From Wolbachia endosymbiont (group A) of Anomoia purmunda (GTDB lineage: Bacteria > Pseudomonadota > Alphaproteobacteria > Rickettsiales > Anaplasmataceae): 64,000 nucleotides of DNA. Positions 20,423 through 29,631 of the stretch are shown here, in pieces. Location: the NCBI RefSeq assembly GCF_947251545.1, contig NZ_OX366362.1, forward strand, positions 868,001 to 932,000, read 5' to 3'. The notes below the pieces were generated by a model. That model did no database searches. It was not told the origin of the DNA and saw only the letters and a program-made list of their open reading frames with translations. A program made the translations under genes and the position numbers. Within the stretch, counting starts at the first letter, position 1, and each line of letters opens with the position of its first letter.

Positions 20423-22450
20423 ATGTTTATATTAAAAAGATTGCTCGGGATCAACTCAAATACACCGGAAGTTAAAGAAGCGATAGGTTTTAACCCAGCA
20501 AATGTAGGGTTGATTGAAGGAGATGGAGTCGCTTATGGACTCAGCTATCAAGATAATGGTAATGGGAGCAGTAAAGTAAAATTACTTATTAGTCCATTAT
20601 ATCAATCAAAAACATACGAATGGGGTACAAATATCAGCGTAGCAAATGAATTCAAAGATCAATTGTCTCTCACATTAATAGAAGATTCAGCTAAAATAGA
20701 TAAAGTTGGAATTGTCTTTCCTGAAGAGGGAATTGGCAAAGAAGGAGAAAAATACGTTAAAGGCTTATCTTTTCACACTTACGGAATTAAACAATCAGTT
20801 AATACTCCTTCAGTTGAACATTTAGATAAAAGAAAATTACAAAAGAATATTAATAATGATAGTCCTGCAAATGAAGGCAATAGTTACTTTCAACCAAAAG
20901 CAGTGAAAGTCAATAATGGTGATGTAATTGTAATCGCTCATAATTTAAATGATCAAGCTTTAGTTTCTTGGTATTTAAAGTTAGGCAAAAACGGAAAATT
21001 TAAAGCATTGGATGGAAATAAAGGTGCTACAGAAAGAAAGTTGTTCAAATTTGGTAATCCGGGGCAATTGGTATTAAATGGAAACACGATGCTTTATTCG
21101 CAAGTGAGCAAAAGGATTACTAAGGAGAATCAAGAGGTAAGAACAAATGTTTTTAAGTTCGATATGGCTAAAGTGATTCAGGGTCTGAGGGATGGAAAGG
21201 GAGTTAATGGCTTTTTACTTGGTAATGGAAAAGGTCAAATAGATAATAAAGCACTATCTCTTTCTAGAGAACATGAAATAAGCTTTTTGCAGTATGTTGA
21301 AGGTGGTGATCTAGTTGCTTTTCTTGCAGAAGGCCGTTCGCCTAATAAACAAACGTTACATTTAACAAGTCTTGTTAAGAATGGATCAAAATCGGACTTT
21401 ACTGTTTGCGAATTTGAAGATTCTATAAAGCAATTGTACGTTAAAGACAATGGTCAAGACAGTTTTATTGTAACTGCAATAAGTGAAGGAAACATCACAA
21501 TTTGCAATCATCAAAGATTTGAAAAACCTTCCAAGGTAACAATAATACCGGCAAATAGCATCAAAACTCTCAGTGATTTTGTTAATATCATTAACGGTCG
21601 ATTAACGCCAGATATTATTTCTAGTAGTACCGTGGCTCCTGTAACTATTACAGAAACGGTTGTGACTTCTAAGAAAACGCCGACTGCTGCAATTGCTAGT
21701 ACAGCAGAAACCGACACTGTGAAGACTACCAAATTAACGACAAAAGCATCAACTACCGTTGCACCTACTTCTACAATGAGTAAACCTTCAACGACTCAAA
21801 CAAGTACAGTAACAGTAAAGCCAACAACAGAAGCCGTTGCACCTACTTCTACAATGAATAAACCTTCAACGGAATCAACGACTCAAACAAGTACAGTAAC
21901 AGTGAAGCCAACAACAATAGCAAAAACAACTACTACTTCACAAGCGACCACGGTTGCTACAACGTCAACTAGTGTGCCAATAATAAACTCAGAGAAAACT
22001 ATACAAACAGTATTTAGTATACCAAGTACTAGAACAAAAGAGTCAACAACTCCTATATTTACCACGACTTTACTTCCTCAACCTACTTCTTCACCACAGC
22101 CTACTCAACTTGCTATAGGGTCTAATAGGGCAGGAGTGATAGAGGGGTCTTTGGTTGGAGCGATAATAAGTATTGCTGGAATTGTAGGATTCATAGCATA
22201 CAAATATGTTAAGGGTCGTAATGCTGCTCCTGTGTTGGAACTAACAGATTTCAATGATAGAAGGCGATCATCTTCAAGTGGCGATAGCGATGAAGAAATT
22301 TTTATCGCTAGTAACAGAATGAGCAGTAATAGCAGTATATCTATGCAAACTATAGATCAATCTGAAACAGTGCTAGACAGTATATTAATAGAAAGTAGTA
22401 GTCGATCAAGAAGTAGCTCATCGTCTTCAAGCGGTGGACCAGGCTCTTGA
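20423..22450 (+). CDS. Large membrane protein with mucin-like Thr/Ser-rich stalk
   Basis: A 675-residue protein. Residues 1-390 form a globular region without signal peptide. Residues about 395-570 are Thr/Ser/Pro-rich with a tandem duplication (78-bp unit at 21758-21835, imperfectly repeated from 21836). One membrane helix lies at about 573-594 (GSLVGAIISIAGIVGFIAY), followed by KYVKGR and a 76-residue acidic, Ser-rich tail. The mucin-like stalk is unusual for a bacterium and suggests a surface or host-facing role, but this is inference. After the UGA stop the same frame continues for 24 codons to a UAG at 22523-22525, keeping the same Ser/acidic composition, so the stop may be a recent nonsense change. 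Confidence 0.7.
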   Translation: MFILKRLLGINSNTPEVKEAIGFNPANVGLIEGDGVAYGLSYQDNGNGSSKVKLLISPLYQSKTYEWGTNISVANEFKDQLSLTLIEDSAKIDKVGIVFPEEGIGKEGEKYVKGLSFHTYGIKQSVNTPSVEHLDKRKLQKNINNDSPANEGNSYFQPKAVKVNNGDVIVIAHNLNDQALVSWYLKLGKNGKFKALDGNKGATERKLFKFGNPGQLVLNGNTMLYSQVSKRITKENQEVRTNVFKFDMAKVIQGLRDGKGVNGFLLGNGKGQIDNKALSLSREHEISFLQYVEGGDLVAFLAEGRSPNKQTLHLTSLVKNGSKSDFTVCEFEDSIKQLYVKDNGQDSFIVTAISEGNITICNHQRFEKPSKVTIIPANSIKTLSDFVNIINGRLTPDIISSSTVAPVTITETVVTSKKTPTAAIASTAETDTVKTTKLTTKASTTVAPTSTMSKPSTTQTSTVTVKPTTEAVAPTSTMNKPSTESTTQTSTVTVKPTTIAKTTTTSQATTVATTSTSVPIINSEKTIQTVFSIPSTRTKESTTPIFTTTLLPQPTSSPQPTQLAIGSNRAGVIEGSLVGAIISIAGIVGFIAYKYVKGRNAAPVLELTDFNDRRRSSSSGDSDEEIFIASNRMSSNSSISMQTIDQSETVLDSILIESSSRSRSSSSSSSGGPGS

Positions 22451-22599
22451 CTAACTGAAGCGGAGTCTAAAAGTGAAAAAAGCTTATCTTGGGATAGTGA
22501 TGATGTGCCGGAATATCACCTTTAGCTATTTGTCTAAATGTTTTTAATATGTAGACTGTTAGGAAATTGTCTTTTGCTTTTGTGATTTTCATGTTAAAG

Positions 22600-22605
22600 T
22601 ATAAT
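22600..22605 (+). promoter_or_regulatory. Consensus -10 box of rnpB
   Basis: TATAAT lies 5 bases before the mature 5' end of RNase P RNA. A weak -35 candidate, TTGCTT, is at 22575-22580 with 19-base spacing. Confidence 0.6.
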
Positions 22606-22609
22606 TCCT

Positions 22610-22951
22610 GGGTGAAATAAGTAGCTGCTGTTGTGTGATAAACATAGCAGAGGAAAGTCCGGGCTCCAAGGAAAAATAGTGACGGGTAATGCCCGCCGGA
22701 GGTAACTCCAGTTATAGGGCTACAGAAAATTACCGCCTAAAATATTTTTAGGTAAGGGTGAAAAGGTGTGGTAAGAGCACACCATGGCAATGGCAACATT
22801 GGTAGTCGAGTAACCAACACTAGGAGCAAGATTAAATAGAAGTAGATTTTATGTTTTCCTCATATCTACTCGGGTAAATCGCATACGGTAAATGGTAACA
22901 TTTACTCCAGATAAATAGCTACATAAACAGAACTCGGCTTATATTTCACCT
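22610..22951 (+). ncRNA. rnpB: RNase P RNA
   Basis: The conserved core GAGGAAAGTCCGGGCTCC appears near 22652, the conserved distal element with AGAACTCGGCTTATA near 22929, and the segment GGTAAGGGTGAAAAGGTG in between. The ends GGGTGAAATA and TATTTCACCT pair to form helix P1, which fixes the boundaries. As the catalytic RNA of RNase P, it matures tRNA 5' ends. It is transcribed from a consensus promoter toward ctrA, which is convergent. Confidence 0.95.
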
Positions 22952-23008
22952 AGGCGTTCACATGATACGTGCGATATAAGCCATGCTATATTTAAATGTG
23001 TAGGCATT

Positions 23009-23779
23009 TCATGCGTTGTCCTTCACTTGTTGTGCTTGATAGCCATCACTACTTTCGCCTACATTAACATTAGAATATTCATCATCATCAATATACTCTT
23101 TCAGAACATACCCTCTGCCCCAAACGGTTTCTATGTGACTTTTTCCATCATTTGCACTTTCAAGTTTCTTACGTAATTTGCACATAAAAACATCAACTAT
23201 CTTGTTATCTGAAGGTTCATCCAAGCCATTGTAAAGATGATTTAAGAACATTTCTTTTGTTAGTACTGTTCCTTTACGCAATGCTAACAATTCTATCATA
23301 GAATACTCTTTATTAGTAAGGTGAACCGTTTTACCTTTCACTTCAACAATCCTGTGATCAAAATTGATATTTATATTACCAATCTTTATCACCGATTCAG
23401 GATGGCCTTTAGTACGACGCACTATGGCCTTAATTCGAGCTAATAACTCACTTTTATGAAATGGTTTGGTTAAGTAATCATCGGCACCATACCCGAGTCC
23501 TTTAGCTTTGTGATTAACAGCAGATATACATGAAAGTATTAAGACAGGAACTTTGATTTTTGCACTTCTTAGTCTTAACAATATATCATATCCGTCAATA
23601 TCACCAGGCAAGTGTATATCTAAAATAACTAGGTCATAGTAATCTCCGTTTGAGGAAACCATATTATTGTTATAATCTTGTGCAGAAGTAACAACGTCAC
23701 AGAAGTGTCCATCAGAAGTTAAGGCATTAACCACAGTCTTTGCACTTACTTGATCATCTTCAATTAATAATATACGCAT
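23009..23779 (-). CDS. ctrA: Cell-cycle response regulator CtrA
   Basis: A 256-residue OmpR-type response regulator. The receiver domain has the acidic pocket E7-D8-D9, phosphoacceptor D54 in VILDIHLPG and the Lys in LTKPFHKSEL. The DNA-binding winged helix spans about 125-230, with NKEYSMIELLALRKG and DVFMCKLRKKLE. The similarity to CtrA of other alphaproteobacteria is strong throughout. A short acidic tail (EYIDDDEYSN...) extends the C-terminus. CtrA binds TTAA-N7-TTAA sites; one such site lies in its own upstream region. A DivL-like PAS gene is about 2.6 kb away. Confidence 0.95.
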   Translation of the reverse strand: MRILLIEDDQVSAKTVVNALTSDGHFCDVVTSAQDYNNNMVSSNGDYYDLVILDIHLPGDIDGYDILLRLRSAKIKVPVLILSCISAVNHKAKGLGYGADDYLTKPFHKSELLARIKAIVRRTKGHPESVIKIGNININFDHRIVEVKGKTVHLTNKEYSMIELLALRKGTVLTKEMFLNHLYNGLDEPSDNKIVDVFMCKLRKKLESANDGKSHIETVWGRGYVLKEYIDDDEYSNVNVGESSDGYQAQQVKDNA

Positions 23780-24008
23780 ATTTTACACCCCATAAATAAT
23801 TTATAATTTTAGTAATATATATAACTAAGGAAAGTAATAAATCAAATTTTTATTAACAAATGATCAAAATTACACTTATTAATTAATAGTAAATATATTG
23901 TTCCAAAGTTATATAAATAGATCTAAAATATAATAGACATACCATGATAGTAATAATATTTTTAGTAAATATTGAATTAAAGTTACTATTATTAAAAGAA
24001 TACTTCGG

Positions 24009-24024
24009 TTAATAAATATTTAAC
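24009..24024. promoter_or_regulatory. Candidate CtrA box between ctrA and gpsA
   Basis: The sequence TTAATAAATATTTAAC fits the full Caulobacter CtrA consensus TTAA-N7-TTAAC exactly. It sits in the divergent ctrA-gpsA region, 230 bases before ctrA and 80 before gpsA. The 325-base region is extremely AT-rich, so chance matches are not negligible. Confidence 0.45.
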
Positions 24025-24104
24025 TATTCTATATGTCTGTGTTATATTTTTAATTTACTTATCCTACTATTTTAAAGTATAAGTAATATTTTCAGGAATA
24101 TTGT

Positions 24105-25088
24105 GTGGCAATATCAATTTTAGGTGCTGGTGCATGGGGTACAGCAATCGCAATTTCATTAGGTAGTAAGAAAGATGTGATTTTGTGGACTCGCAATGAA
24201 ACTACATTTGAATCAATCAACGGAAAAAGAGAAAGTGACAAGCTACCCGGTTGTCGAATTTCTGATAATGTGTCAGTAAAATTGGCTATTGAAGACACAA
24301 TTAATGCTTCAGTAACAATCCTCGCTGTTCCCACTCAGTCTCTGAGGGAGGTATGTCAGCAATTGCATAATTGTAATCTGAAAAAAGATGTAGCAATAAT
24401 TTTAGCTTGTAAGGGAATAGAAAAGTCTACATTAAAATTACCTAGTGAAATAGTAAATGAAGTTTTACCTAACAATCCTATTGCTATTTTTTCAGGTCCT
24501 AGCTTTGCTGTAGAAGTTGCAAAAAAATTGCCCTATTCAATGGTTCTTGCATGCCGAAATAACATATTGGGTTCAAAGCTAATATCAGAACTACAGCAAG
24601 AAAATGCTAAATTGGAGTTTAGTAACGACATTATAGGAGTACAGATTTGTGCAGCGTTAAAGAACGTTTTTGCTATAGCGTGTGGGATTGTTCTAGGTAG
24701 TAAACTTGGGTTTAATGCTCATGCAGCATTGATTACGAAAAGTATGAGCGAAATTAAGGCTTTATACTCAGCAAAAGTTGGTGACGGTAGTGTGGATATA
24801 AATACACTACTTGGGCCAGCATGTCTGGGTGACCTAATTATGACATGCACATCCTTGAATTCAAGAAACCTATCTTTTGGGTTTAAAATAGGTAATAGTG
24901 ACAATGGCTTTAATGTTCAGCAGATTTTGTCAGAAGGCAAGTCAGTGATTGAAGGTTTTAACACTGCTGAGTCCATATTTAATTTAGCAAGAAAGCTAAA
25001 GATAAAAATGCCTATATGTGAAGCGGTCTATAGATTATTGTATGAAAGCGCCTCTATAGAGGATACTATTTCTGTTCTTATAAGTTAA
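24105..25088 (+). CDS. gpsA: NAD(P)-dependent glycerol-3-phosphate dehydrogenase
   Basis: A 327-residue enzyme that reduces dihydroxyacetone phosphate to sn-glycerol 3-phosphate for phospholipid synthesis. It starts with GTG just before ISILGAGAWGTAI, the dinucleotide-binding GxGxWG motif. FSGPSFAVEV, the catalytic Lys in ICAALKNVFAIACG and GPACLGDLIMTC are all present. It heads a cluster with pgpA, a plausible phospholipid unit (20-base gap). Confidence 0.95.
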   Translation: MAISILGAGAWGTAIAISLGSKKDVILWTRNETTFESINGKRESDKLPGCRISDNVSVKLAIEDTINASVTILAVPTQSLREVCQQLHNCNLKKDVAIILACKGIEKSTLKLPSEIVNEVLPNNPIAIFSGPSFAVEVAKKLPYSMVLACRNNILGSKLISELQQENAKLEFSNDIIGVQICAALKNVFAIACGIVLGSKLGFNAHAALITKSMSEIKALYSAKVGDGSVDINTLLGPACLGDLIMTCTSLNSRNLSFGFKIGNSDNGFNVQQILSEGKSVIEGFNTAESIFNLARKLKIKMPICEAVYRLLYESASIEDTISVLIS

Positions 25089-25107
25089 TTTTGTATTTGG
25101 ATATATT

Positions 25108-25590
25108 GTGAAATTTTTATATAAATTAATATCAACGTGGTGGCTGTCTGGAACAGTAAAAAAAATGCCAGGTACTGTGGGTAGTTTGGCTTCTTTTCTG
25201 CTTGTTCCTGTAATCCTGAGCAACAAAATTTTAGGTGCAGCAATTATTTCTTTTTTATTCTTAATTGGATTATGGTCTACAGGTAATTATATAAAACATT
25301 ACAAGACTTCATGTGATCCAAAAGAGGTAGTAATTGACGAAGTGGTCGGTCAATTGCTGACGATACTTTTAGTTTCGATATTGTTAAGCCAAGAGATGAA
25401 TTGCTCTTCATTGTTGTTGTGCTTTTTTTCTTTTAGGTTTTTTGATATAATAAAAACGTGGCCTATAAATTTGATCGATAAAAATACCAAAGGTCCTTTA
25501 GGTATTATGCTAGATGACGTTATAGCTGCAATTTTAGCCTGTGTTCTTATAGGAGCCTTTTATTGTTTATTGTTGGTGTATGCAGGATAA
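25108..25590 (+). CDS. pgpA: Phosphatidylglycerophosphatase A
   Basis: The 160-residue membrane phosphatase starts at GTG. KKMPGTVGSLASF near residue 18, CDPKEVVIDEVVGQ near 70 (acidic catalytic residues) and FRFFDIIKTWP near 112 are PgpA landmarks, with hydrophobic helices between them. It dephosphorylates phosphatidylglycerol phosphate, using glycerol 3-phosphate-derived lipid from the GpsA step. It overlaps the next gene by 11 bases. Confidence 0.92.
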   Translation: MKFLYKLISTWWLSGTVKKMPGTVGSLASFLLVPVILSNKILGAAIISFLFLIGLWSTGNYIKHYKTSCDPKEVVIDEVVGQLLTILLVSILLSQEMNCSSLLLCFFSFRFFDIIKTWPINLIDKNTKGPLGIMLDDVIAAILACVLIGAFYCLLLVYAG

Positions 25591-26359
25591 AAAAATTTAT
25601 TATTCAAGCTTAGTTGTTCAAAATCTAAAGGATTATATACTGTACACAGCAAATTTATCTGAGTGGGAAGTACACGATGAATTTGATAACATCATATTTA
25701 CAATAAATGGTACCAGGGAGTCATTATTTAATTTTGTGTTCTGTGGAGATCAATGTACCGAGCTTTCTATACAAAAAACTCTAGATTATCTCAGAACAAG
25801 AGATATAGAAGCAACATGGGTAATAAATTCACATATAAAAATAAGAGATATTTTAGAAAAGTGTGAAATAAAACACGTTAGCACACCAAAAAAAGCTTTA
25901 CTTAATATGAAAAATTACTTTTTACCTGCTGATGTTATTCCAAACTTGAGGTTAAATGCTGTAAATGGTAGCGACCTCTTAGAACAGTTAGATTTACACA
26001 CTTCTAAAATTTTTTATCATGGCGTTGGAATTGTCAGCACATTTTTTCGTGGATTATCAAATTATGATGATAAGAACTCAAGATTAAGATTTTTTCTTGT
26101 AACACTAAATAATGAAATTATTGGGACATGCGGTCTTTATGTTCAAGACAGCGTAGCTGGTTTTTATAGTGATGGAGTTTTACCAATTTACAGGAATCGT
26201 GGAATAGGTACTCAAATGGTTTTAGAAAGAATAAAGATAGCTAAACAGCTTGAATGCAAATATATAGTAGCACATTGTATGAAATCTTCTGTGAACCTTT
26301 ATAAGAGATTGGGCTTTCGAATGTTAGGCAATCTTTACTTATATACCTCTTCAGCATAA
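25580..26359 (+). CDS. GNAT-family N-acetyltransferase
   Basis: A 259-residue protein whose C-terminal half is a GNAT domain: IIGTCGLYVQDSVAGFYSDGVLPIYRNRGIG is at about 176-206, with the acetyl-CoA-binding motif A as YRNRGIGTQMV, and SVNLYKRLGFRMLG near the end as motif B. The N-terminal 130 residues are not recognised and may form a second, degenerate GNAT-like fold. The substrate is unknown. The start lies inside the end of pgpA, suggesting translational coupling. Confidence 0.78.
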   Translation: MQDKKIYYSSLVVQNLKDYILYTANLSEWEVHDEFDNIIFTINGTRESLFNFVFCGDQCTELSIQKTLDYLRTRDIEATWVINSHIKIRDILEKCEIKHVSTPKKALLNMKNYFLPADVIPNLRLNAVNGSDLLEQLDLHTSKIFYHGVGIVSTFFRGLSNYDDKNSRLRFFLVTLNNEIIGTCGLYVQDSVAGFYSDGVLPIYRNRGIGTQMVLERIKIAKQLECKYIVAHCMKSSVNLYKRLGFRMLGNLYLYTSSA

Positions 26360-26401
26360 TTCTGAGCGGTTACAAATTTTTACATTTGTTTTAAAAGTAC
26401 T

Positions 26402-27538
26402 ATGTTTTTTTTGTATGAAGTGGTTTTAATATTGATTCTAATATTATTCTTTCTCTCTTATTCTAAATTAAAAATTAGTAATAAGATTAAGAACTTACAG
26501 CATCAAAATGTTATCATAAATAATTTAATTGATACTGTGAATGATGGGTTTTATATTTGGGATGCAAAAAAACGTATAGAAAAGTTCTCTCCCAATTTAC
26601 TAATTTTGCTTAATACTGTTTTTTACTCATTTAATGAGTTTGTGAATTTTTTTGAGCAATCAGAAAGCTTAATTAAAAATTTTGTTGAGGCAAAGGAAAT
26701 AAATAAATCTTTTACTCTAGATTTAAAGTCAAAAGACGGTGAGGTTTATTGCATATGTTACGGTAGAAGCATAATAGATGATTCTAACAATGTAATAGGT
26801 GTGCTGTTATGGATAAGGAATGTCTCAGACTGTAAGATAAAGGCTAACGGACTTGAGTTAGAAAATAGTAAGCTTACACAGGAAGTGGAGAGCTATAAAA
26901 ACGTTTTCAACTCTTTACCATTTCCAATACTAAGATATAACAAGAGTAGAAAGGTGGAATTTTATAACTTGTTTTATGATAAATATGTAGATGGTTCTAA
27001 GAAATTTGCTATTACCGGTAGCGCTCATAGCACAAAACCAGGAAGACATGTCATAACTTATAAGAACGAACCTAAGGTTTTCGATTTTGTTAAAATTCCA
27101 ATACAAGGTTCTGGTAGCATAGTAATGTATGGGAAAGATGTTAGTGATGCAGAGAAATTATATACTGAATTAAACAGTTATTTAGCTACACAGAAAAATT
27201 TGCTTGAGAGGTTACCGGTTGCTATAGTAATATATAGTAAGAATCAAAAGCTAAAATTTTATAATAATGCTTTTATAAAAACCTTTCAATTTGACCCAAA
27301 ATTTTTGGCATCTTACCCAACTTATCACGAAGTTATGCTTTACCTCTTCGAATCTAAAAAGCTTTTAGAAAAAGAGGATTTTCAAACTATTAGTAACCAA
27401 AGACATGAGTTGTTCAAAAAATTATTTGAATCGTACGATGATACGATGCATTTCACAAACGGAAAAGCGTTCAGGGTATTAACAATACCCTACGCTTCGG
27501 AAGGTTTGCTGTTCTCTTACGAAGAATGCAAAAGATGA
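26402..27538 (+). CDS. PAS-domain membrane sensor, DivL-like but lacking a kinase module
   Basis: A 378-residue protein with an N-terminal membrane helix (about residues 2-20), a short coiled coil and three PAS-like segments: DTVNDGFYIWDAKKRI, NSLPFPILRYNKSRK and ERLPVAIVIYSKNQKLKFYN begin them. The order and wording resemble the sensory half of alphaproteobacterial DivL-type kinases, whose HisKA and ATPase domains would follow. Here the frame stops right after LLFSYEEC and the convergent sdhB ends 4 bases later. DivL influences the CckA-CtrA phosphorelay in Caulobacter, and ctrA is close by. The assignment beyond PAS is inference. Confidence 0.6.
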   Translation: MFFLYEVVLILILILFFLSYSKLKISNKIKNLQHQNVIINNLIDTVNDGFYIWDAKKRIEKFSPNLLILLNTVFYSFNEFVNFFEQSESLIKNFVEAKEINKSFTLDLKSKDGEVYCICYGRSIIDDSNNVIGVLLWIRNVSDCKIKANGLELENSKLTQEVESYKNVFNSLPFPILRYNKSRKVEFYNLFYDKYVDGSKKFAITGSAHSTKPGRHVITYKNEPKVFDFVKIPIQGSGSIVMYGKDVSDAEKLYTELNSYLATQKNLLERLPVAIVIYSKNQKLKFYNNAFIKTFQFDPKFLASYPTYHEVMLYLFESKKLLEKEDFQTISNQRHELFKKLFESYDDTMHFTNGKAFRVLTIPYASEGLLFSYEECKR

Positions 27539-27541
27539 TAC

Positions 27542-28330
27542 TTAAACTCCTTCTCTCTCTACCATGAGCTGTTTTACTTTCGCTATTGCTCTTGCTGGAT
27601 TAAGTCCTTTAGGACAAGTTTTTGTGCAATTCATTATTGTATGACAACGATACAACTTGAATGGGTCGTTTAAAACATCAAGTCTTTCACCTGTCTTATT
27701 ATCACGGCTGTCAGCAATCCATCTGTAGGCTTGTAATAGTATTGCTGGTCCTAAAAATTTATCACTATTCCACCAGTAGCTTGGACAACCAGTTGAACAG
27801 CAAGCACATAATATACAGTCGGACAAGCCATCTAATTTTTTTCTATCTTTAGGAGATTGAGAGTATTCTTTATTTGGTAGGGCAGGCTTATCTGCTTGTA
27901 ACCAAGGTTTAATTGATTTGTATTGCTCATAAAATTGGCTCAAGTCCGAGACTAGGTCCTTTATCACATACATGTGAGGTAATGGATATATTTTTACGTC
28001 ACCTTTTATATCGTGTATAGATCTAGTACATGCAAGAGTATTGGTTCCGTCAATATTCATGGCACAAGATCCACATATGCCTTCTCTACAAGAACGTCTG
28101 AAAGTTAAAGTCGAATCTATTTCATCCTTTATTTTTATTAATGCATCAAGTACCATAGGGCCACAACTATCTATATCAATAAAAAATGTGTCTATTCTAG
28201 GGTTTTTCTCGTTATCAGCAGACCAACGGTAAATTTGAAATCTTCTGATGTTTTTTGCTCTAGCAGGAATAGGATAAATTTTGCCCTTTTGATTAATTTT
28301 AGAATTCTTTGGCAAAGAAAACTGAACCAT
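27542..28330 (-). CDS. sdhB: Succinate dehydrogenase iron-sulfur subunit
   Basis: The 262-residue subunit has the [2Fe-2S] motif CREGICGSC followed by C in TLAC, and the two ferredoxin motifs [16 protein letters not shown] and [14 protein letters not shown] for the [4Fe-4S] and [3Fe-4S] clusters. It passes electrons from SdhA to ubiquinone in complex II. The sdhA gene is 8.5 kb away at 36849; membrane anchors sdhC/D are not in the window. Confidence 0.96.
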   Translation of the reverse strand: MVQFSLPKNSKINQKGKIYPIPARAKNIRRFQIYRWSADNEKNPRIDTFFIDIDSCGPMVLDALIKIKDEIDSTLTFRRSCREGICGSCAMNIDGTNTLACTRSIHDIKGDVKIYPLPHMYVIKDLVSDLSQFYEQYKSIKPWLQADKPALPNKEYSQSPKDRKKLDGLSDCILCACCSTGCPSYWWNSDKFLGPAILLQAYRWIADSRDNKTGERLDVLNDPFKLYRCHTIMNCTKTCPKGLNPARAIAKVKQLMVEREGV

Positions 28331-28416
28331 ATCACTTACCTTTTATTGTTTATAGCTAAAACCCTTTGTAGATAACATATTTTATTATCATCTACTATAT
28401 TTTTATTAAATTCCTT

Positions 28417-28869
28417 TTAAATCGCACACATATTGTAGCCAAGCGAAGCTAAAATCTCTCTTTCTAGATTTTTCATTATAATTTCTTCATCTTTTTTTTG
28501 GTGATCATAACCAAGTAAATGCAGTAATCCATGCACTAACATGCGTGCAATGTGAGCAAGAATGGGTATACAATACTCATGCGATTCTCTTTTTATTGTG
28601 TCTATTGAAATTGCTATGTCTCCTAAATCGCACTCATTAGACAATTGTTCATACGGAAATGATAGTATGTTAGTTGGCTTATCCATTTCTCTAAATTTTA
28701 AATTAAGTTGATGTAGCAAGTCATCATCAGCCAGAGCTATTGATATATTTGGTTTATAGTGGTCTATTTTTAATTCTTTTAGAGAAGCATTGATGACACC
28801 TAATACAAAATTTTTAGGATTTTCTATAATGCTGCACCATTTCTTGTCAAGAATATTTACTTCTAACAT
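28417..28869 (-). CDS. ybeY: Endoribonuclease/rRNA maturation factor YbeY
   Basis: I start at the ATG giving [11 protein letters not shown] (150 residues); a longer frame to 28920 would begin in repeat DNA. The zinc-binding motif [11 protein letters not shown] is intact near residue 112. YbeY acts in 16S rRNA 3' maturation and ribosome quality control. The upstream sequence is a dispersed repeat, so its promoter lies in or beyond that repeat. Confidence 0.9.
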   Translation of the reverse strand: MLEVNILDKKWCSIIENPKNFVLGVINASLKELKIDHYKPNISIALADDDLLHQLNLKFREMDKPTNILSFPYEQLSNECDLGDIAISIDTIKRESHEYCIPILAHIARMLVHGLLHLLGYDHQKKDEEIIMKNLEREILASLGYNMCAI

Positions 28870-28955
28870 GAGTGACACATCAGTAAGGGTGTCATGCAAA
28901 TAGCTGACACTGGAATCCAAAAAAGAAGAGTTATAGACCCTTGTGTCATGTACAC

Positions 28956-29204
28956 AACTGTACGAATATTGTACACTAGAAGGATGTCATCCCAGTGCCT
29001 AGACACTGGGATCCAGGAATTTTGATTAGACATCAAGTTAGTGAATATAAAAGTAGCTAATCCTATATTAAAACACAACAGTTTTAATGTGGTTGCATTA
29101 AGGCTGGATTCCAGTGTCAAGCACTGGAATGACACCTTTGTGTTTGATGTAAAACCGGCTATAATGTTTAATGCACTGCCTTCGAGACAAATATTCATAC
29201 AGCT
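28956..29204. repeat. Composite palindromic repeat, full copy between ybeY and the EVE gene
   Basis: Outer arms AACTGTACGAATATT (28956) and AATATTCATACAGCT (29190-29204) are near-perfect inverted repeats. Inside are two palindromes of the TGTCATCCCAGTG / CACTGGGAT type, one near each end, and a middle of about 90 bases. Related copies occur at 1315 (fragment), 45001, 49627, 50851, 52603, 55090 and 58334. Apparent open frames within it are spurious. Confidence 0.8.
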
Positions 29205-29232
29205 GTGCGTTGCGTGCTGAGATGACAAGGTA

Positions 29233-29631
29233 TTACACATCACTCATCCTTATTATTTCATTCCATTCAATTTCCGAAACTGGGGCAATTGATAAACGTG
29301 GTTGTTTTAATATAGTCATATTTTTCAAAAGTGGGTTTTGTTTTATATTATTTAACGTTACTTGGTTATTTAAAGGTTTCAAAAACTTTACATTCACTAA
29401 TCCGAACTTGGGATCATTAACATGATAATACTCTTTAAATACTTCAACGATTCCAAGTATTGCTTTCTCTTTACCTGTATGATAAAAAAACGCAAGATCG
29501 CTTGCTTTCATAATTTTCATGTAATTTTGAGCTTGATAATTGCGCACACCATCCCACTCAACTACCTGCTCCTTTTCCATTTTTTGCCATGAGTATTTAC
29601 TTGGTTCTGACTTGAGTAGCCAAAGTTGCAT
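29233..29631 (-). CDS. EVE-domain (YTH-like) protein
   Basis: At 132 residues this matches single-domain EVE proteins (thymocyte nuclear protein 1 type). WLLKSEPSKYSW at the start, VEWDGVRNYQAQNYM near 25 and FYHTGKEKAILGIVEV near 49 are typical. The PUA/YTH-like fold binds modified bases in DNA or RNA; the substrate here is unknown. The ATG overlaps the end of ftsZ by one base, so the two are probably co-transcribed. Confidence 0.88.
   Translation of the reverse strand: MQLWLLKSEPSKYSWQKMEKEQVVEWDGVRNYQAQNYMKIMKASDLAFFYHTGKEKAILGIVEVFKEYYHVNDPKFGLVNVKFLKPLNNQVTLNNIKQNPLLKNMTILKQPRLSIAPVSEIEWNEIIRMSDV

Noticed and set aside
22448..22525. UGA recoding as selenocysteine or tryptophan in the mucin-like gene
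   Set aside because: No selenocysteine insertion structure is visible, and other genes in the window use UGA as a normal stop; a nonsense change or simple read-through is more likely.
28863..29425. Open frames of 84-126 codons in the repeat region near ybeY and the EVE gene
   Set aside because: They are formed by palindromic repeats or are the antisense of the EVE gene, and similar frames occur at other repeat copies.
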